Shown here: piece after piece, positions 62,723 through 64,000 of the stretch | How the letters are laid out: the number at the start of each line of letters is the position of its first letter | Position numbering within the stretch: position 1 is the first letter of the stretch | NCBI GenBank assembly: GCA_017623655.1 | Contig: JAGAON010000009.1 | Coordinates: forward strand, 310,001-374,000 | Reading direction: 5' to 3' | DNA from: Prevotella sp. | GTDB taxonomy: Bacteria > Bacteroidota > Bacteroidia > Bacteroidales > Bacteroidaceae | Length of the DNA stretch: 64,000 bases | Made by a program: the position numbers and the translations under genes | The notes under the pieces: generated by a model | The model's input: the letters and a program-made list of their open reading frames with translations, nothing else | The model's database searches: none | Told to the model about the DNA's origin: nothing

Positions 62723-62758
62723 ACAGGCCGGAATCAACGTATGTTGGTTCCGGCCTGT
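62723..62758. terminator. Bidirectional hairpin between convergent genes
   Basis: ACAGGCCGGAATCAAC pairs with GTTGGTTCCGGCCTGT (one mismatch, loop GTAT). It separates the BadF-type kinase gene from the leftward lipoprotein gene; no long T-run on either side. Confidence 0.6.
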
Positions 62759-62785
62759 ATGTATGTCTTGGTTGCAATAAACCTA

Positions 62786-63328
62786 TTATTCCACCTCCAT
62801 TCCCTCGTATCTTTCCGCGCTTGTGGCACCGAAGTTACTCAGTTTCATCACCACATAGTAGAACTCCTCGTTGCTGTCGTCCGGCGAACCCACACTGACT
62901 ATGAAGCGGAGGTTGTTGCCTTCCGCCTTGTCGAGGTTCATCCCAAGCAGCACACCGTGCTCCTTGAACTGCGAAGGAAGTATCGGCGAGAAGTTTTCCT
63001 TGGTAAAAGTCTTCTGGAAAAACACCGTACCGTCGGCACGAAACACGGACAACTGTATGTTATTGTCATGGTATTTCCTGCCGTGGTTCTCCACAACAGG
63101 CAGCGAATTGTCCGTCGCACGCACTATACTGTACGAATATTCCGCTCCACCTATCCACGTAACGGAACCGTTACGCTCGTCACGCTCCATCCGTCCCGGC
63201 TCGCTCTGCGGCTTCGCCACGACCTTTTCGACGATGATGTCCTCCTCCGTCTTCTTGCTTTCCTTACATGAAAGGAAAGAGACAGACAGGGAAACGGCGA
63301 GAATTGTTATGTAGAAGACGCTTTTCAC
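62786..63328 (-). CDS. DUF4738-type lipoprotein
   Basis: A 180-residue lipoprotein: signal residues 1-20 with the lipobox SFLSC (Cys21), then KESKKTEEDIIVEK, a charged linker. The C-terminal part (from about residue 50) contains the WIGGAEYSYSIVR and FFQKTFTKENFSPILP segments I associate with DUF4738. Function unknown. It directly abuts the TPR gene upstream (0 bases), so they are co-transcribed. Confidence 0.75.
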   Translation of the reverse strand: MKSVFYITILAVSLSVSFLSCKESKKTEEDIIVEKVVAKPQSEPGRMERDERNGSVTWIGGAEYSYSIVRATDNSLPVVENHGRKYHDNNIQLSVFRADGTVFFQKTFTKENFSPILPSQFKEHGVLLGMNLDKAEGNNLRFIVSVGSPDDSNEEFYYVVMKLSNFGATSAERYEGMEVE

Positions 63329-64000
63329 TTACTTTGTCGTGCGCTCGATATACTTGTCAATGTCGTATGCCGCACTGCTGTTGACATACTTGGCCTTTAC
63401 ATCTTTATATATGGCGAGGGCGTCTTCCGTCTTGCCTTGGCTCTCCAACAGACGGGCAGCCTGTATGAGGAACGTCGGGGAGAGGCTGTTGTTGACACCC
63501 TCCGCAGACTCTGAATCAGCCATCTTGGCTGCCTTTTCCAGCGTGCTGACAGCCTTGTCAATATCACCGGTATTAGCCAGTGCGTTTCCAAGTGCAGCCG
63601 TTGCGGCGGGGCTTATCATGGCATCGCCGCATGAAGAGAACCCGTCAAGATGCTTGACGGCCTCCTGCCACTTGCCAAGGTTCGCATAGCACAGTCCGGC
63701 ATACAGTTCGGCGAGGTTCGCGGCGTCCGTGCCGCCGTAGTTATCAGCCACGGCAAGGAATCCCTCCTGTGTCTTGTCACCGTTGAGAGCCTTCTGATAG
63801 TCTCCCTGTCCGAAAGCCTCCTGCGCCTTGGCGAGAGCCGTTGACGCCTTGTCCTCACGCGGAGCGGAGAAAAAAGAGGTGTAAATCACATAGCCGGAGA
63901 CAGCGATAACGACAGCTGCCACAGCAATAAGAATCTGTTTGCGATACTTCAAGAAGAACGCTTCCTGACTGTTAAGGCTCTGCTCCTGTACGGCAGCCGC
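63329..64000 (-). CDS. Membrane-anchored TPR protein (5' end beyond the window)
   Basis: The frame stays open to base 64000 and reads AAAVQEQSLNSQEAFFLKYR before the transmembrane helix (QILIAVAAVVIAVSGYVIY), so the start lies right of the window. A TTG at 63952 is unlikely to be the real start. After the helix come tetratricopeptide-like repeats (EAFGQGDYQKALNGD, ELYAGLCYANLGKWQEAVKHLDGF, AARLLESQGKTEDALAIYKDV). The layout resembles YfgM-like proteins, which act as periplasmic chaperone partners near SecYEG. About 224 residues are visible. Confidence 0.8.
   Translation of the reverse strand, partial: AAAVQEQSLNSQEAFFLKYRKQILIAVAAVVIAVSGYVIYTSFFSAPREDKASTALAKAQEAFGQGDYQKALNGDKTQEGFLAVADNYGGTDAANLAELYAGLCYANLGKWQEAVKHLDGFSSCGDAMISPAATAALGNALANTGDIDKAVSTLEKAAKMADSESAEGVNNSLSPTFLIQAARLLESQGKTEDALAIYKDVKAKYVNSSAAYDIDKYIERTTK

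Overview
The window looks like a chromosomal segment of a Bacteroidales bacterium, most likely of the Prevotella group. The family placement is inference. The order is supported by repeated TAnnTTTG promoter elements (often with a TTTG/TTG about 20 bases upstream), the near absence of Shine-Dalgarno sequences, lipoprotein signals with acidic residues after the Cys, an EF-G2-type translation factor, class III fructose-bisphosphatase, a malic enzyme-phosphotransacetylase fusion, and the glycoside hydrolase repertoire. No rRNA, tRNA, CRISPR array, prophage or transposase gene was recognised.

Layout. 1-10.4 kb is the distal part of an exopolysaccharide or capsule locus: glycosyltransferases, an acetyltransferase, two priming sugar-phosphate transferases and a PglF/WbpM-type dehydratase. 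Embedded in it is a three-enzyme module (HpaI-type aldolase, fold-III PLP decarboxylase, class IV aminotransferase) that could make an unusual substituent. 10.6-18.3 kb holds malate dehydrogenase, an Xaa-Pro peptidase, a GH43-like enzyme, an exported nitroreductase and an EF-G paralogue lacking GTPase hallmark residues. 18.8-21.2 kb is a frameshifted GH106-like gene. 21.3-25.2 kb is a biotin-dependent acyl-CoA carboxylase operon behind a cobalamin riboswitch. 25.5-34.6 kb carries a lipoprotein, Maf, malic enzyme, RadA and an uncharacterised binding protein/TPR pair. 34.9-41.3 kb has hisH-hisA-hisF-hisI-hisE, ftsE, lysC and lysA. 41.4-47.0 kb has two glycosyltransferase-like genes, fbp, a membrane protein and a GNAT enzyme. 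47.4-53.1 kb is a leftward operon ligA-coaW-ATP-grasp-GH43. The rest holds trmD, an AAA/DUF4143 ATPase with repeat operators, a GH2 enzyme, a GtrA protein, a two-component system with Pho-box-like sites, a 35-residue membrane peptide, a BadF-type kinase, a DUF4738 lipoprotein and a TPR protein cut by the right edge.

The most unusual feature is non-coding. Nine intergenic loci, roughly every 4-11 kb, each carry a strictly phased array of 19-bp interrupted palindromes separated by 3-bp variable spacers. Eight arrays are exactly 85 bp (four units) and one is 107 bp (five units). Each can equally be read as a lattice of 8-bp half-sites alternating in orientation every 11 bp. Other repeats are REP-like hairpin pairs of four families, a composite element present in two copies, and AT-rich spacers.

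Other points worth attention are the B12 riboswitch in front of a carboxylase, 11-bp-spaced GTAACA-like boxes at the response regulator gene and at the small membrane peptide gene, and three 33-bp-phased repeats placed between -33 and -7 of the AAA ATPase promoter.
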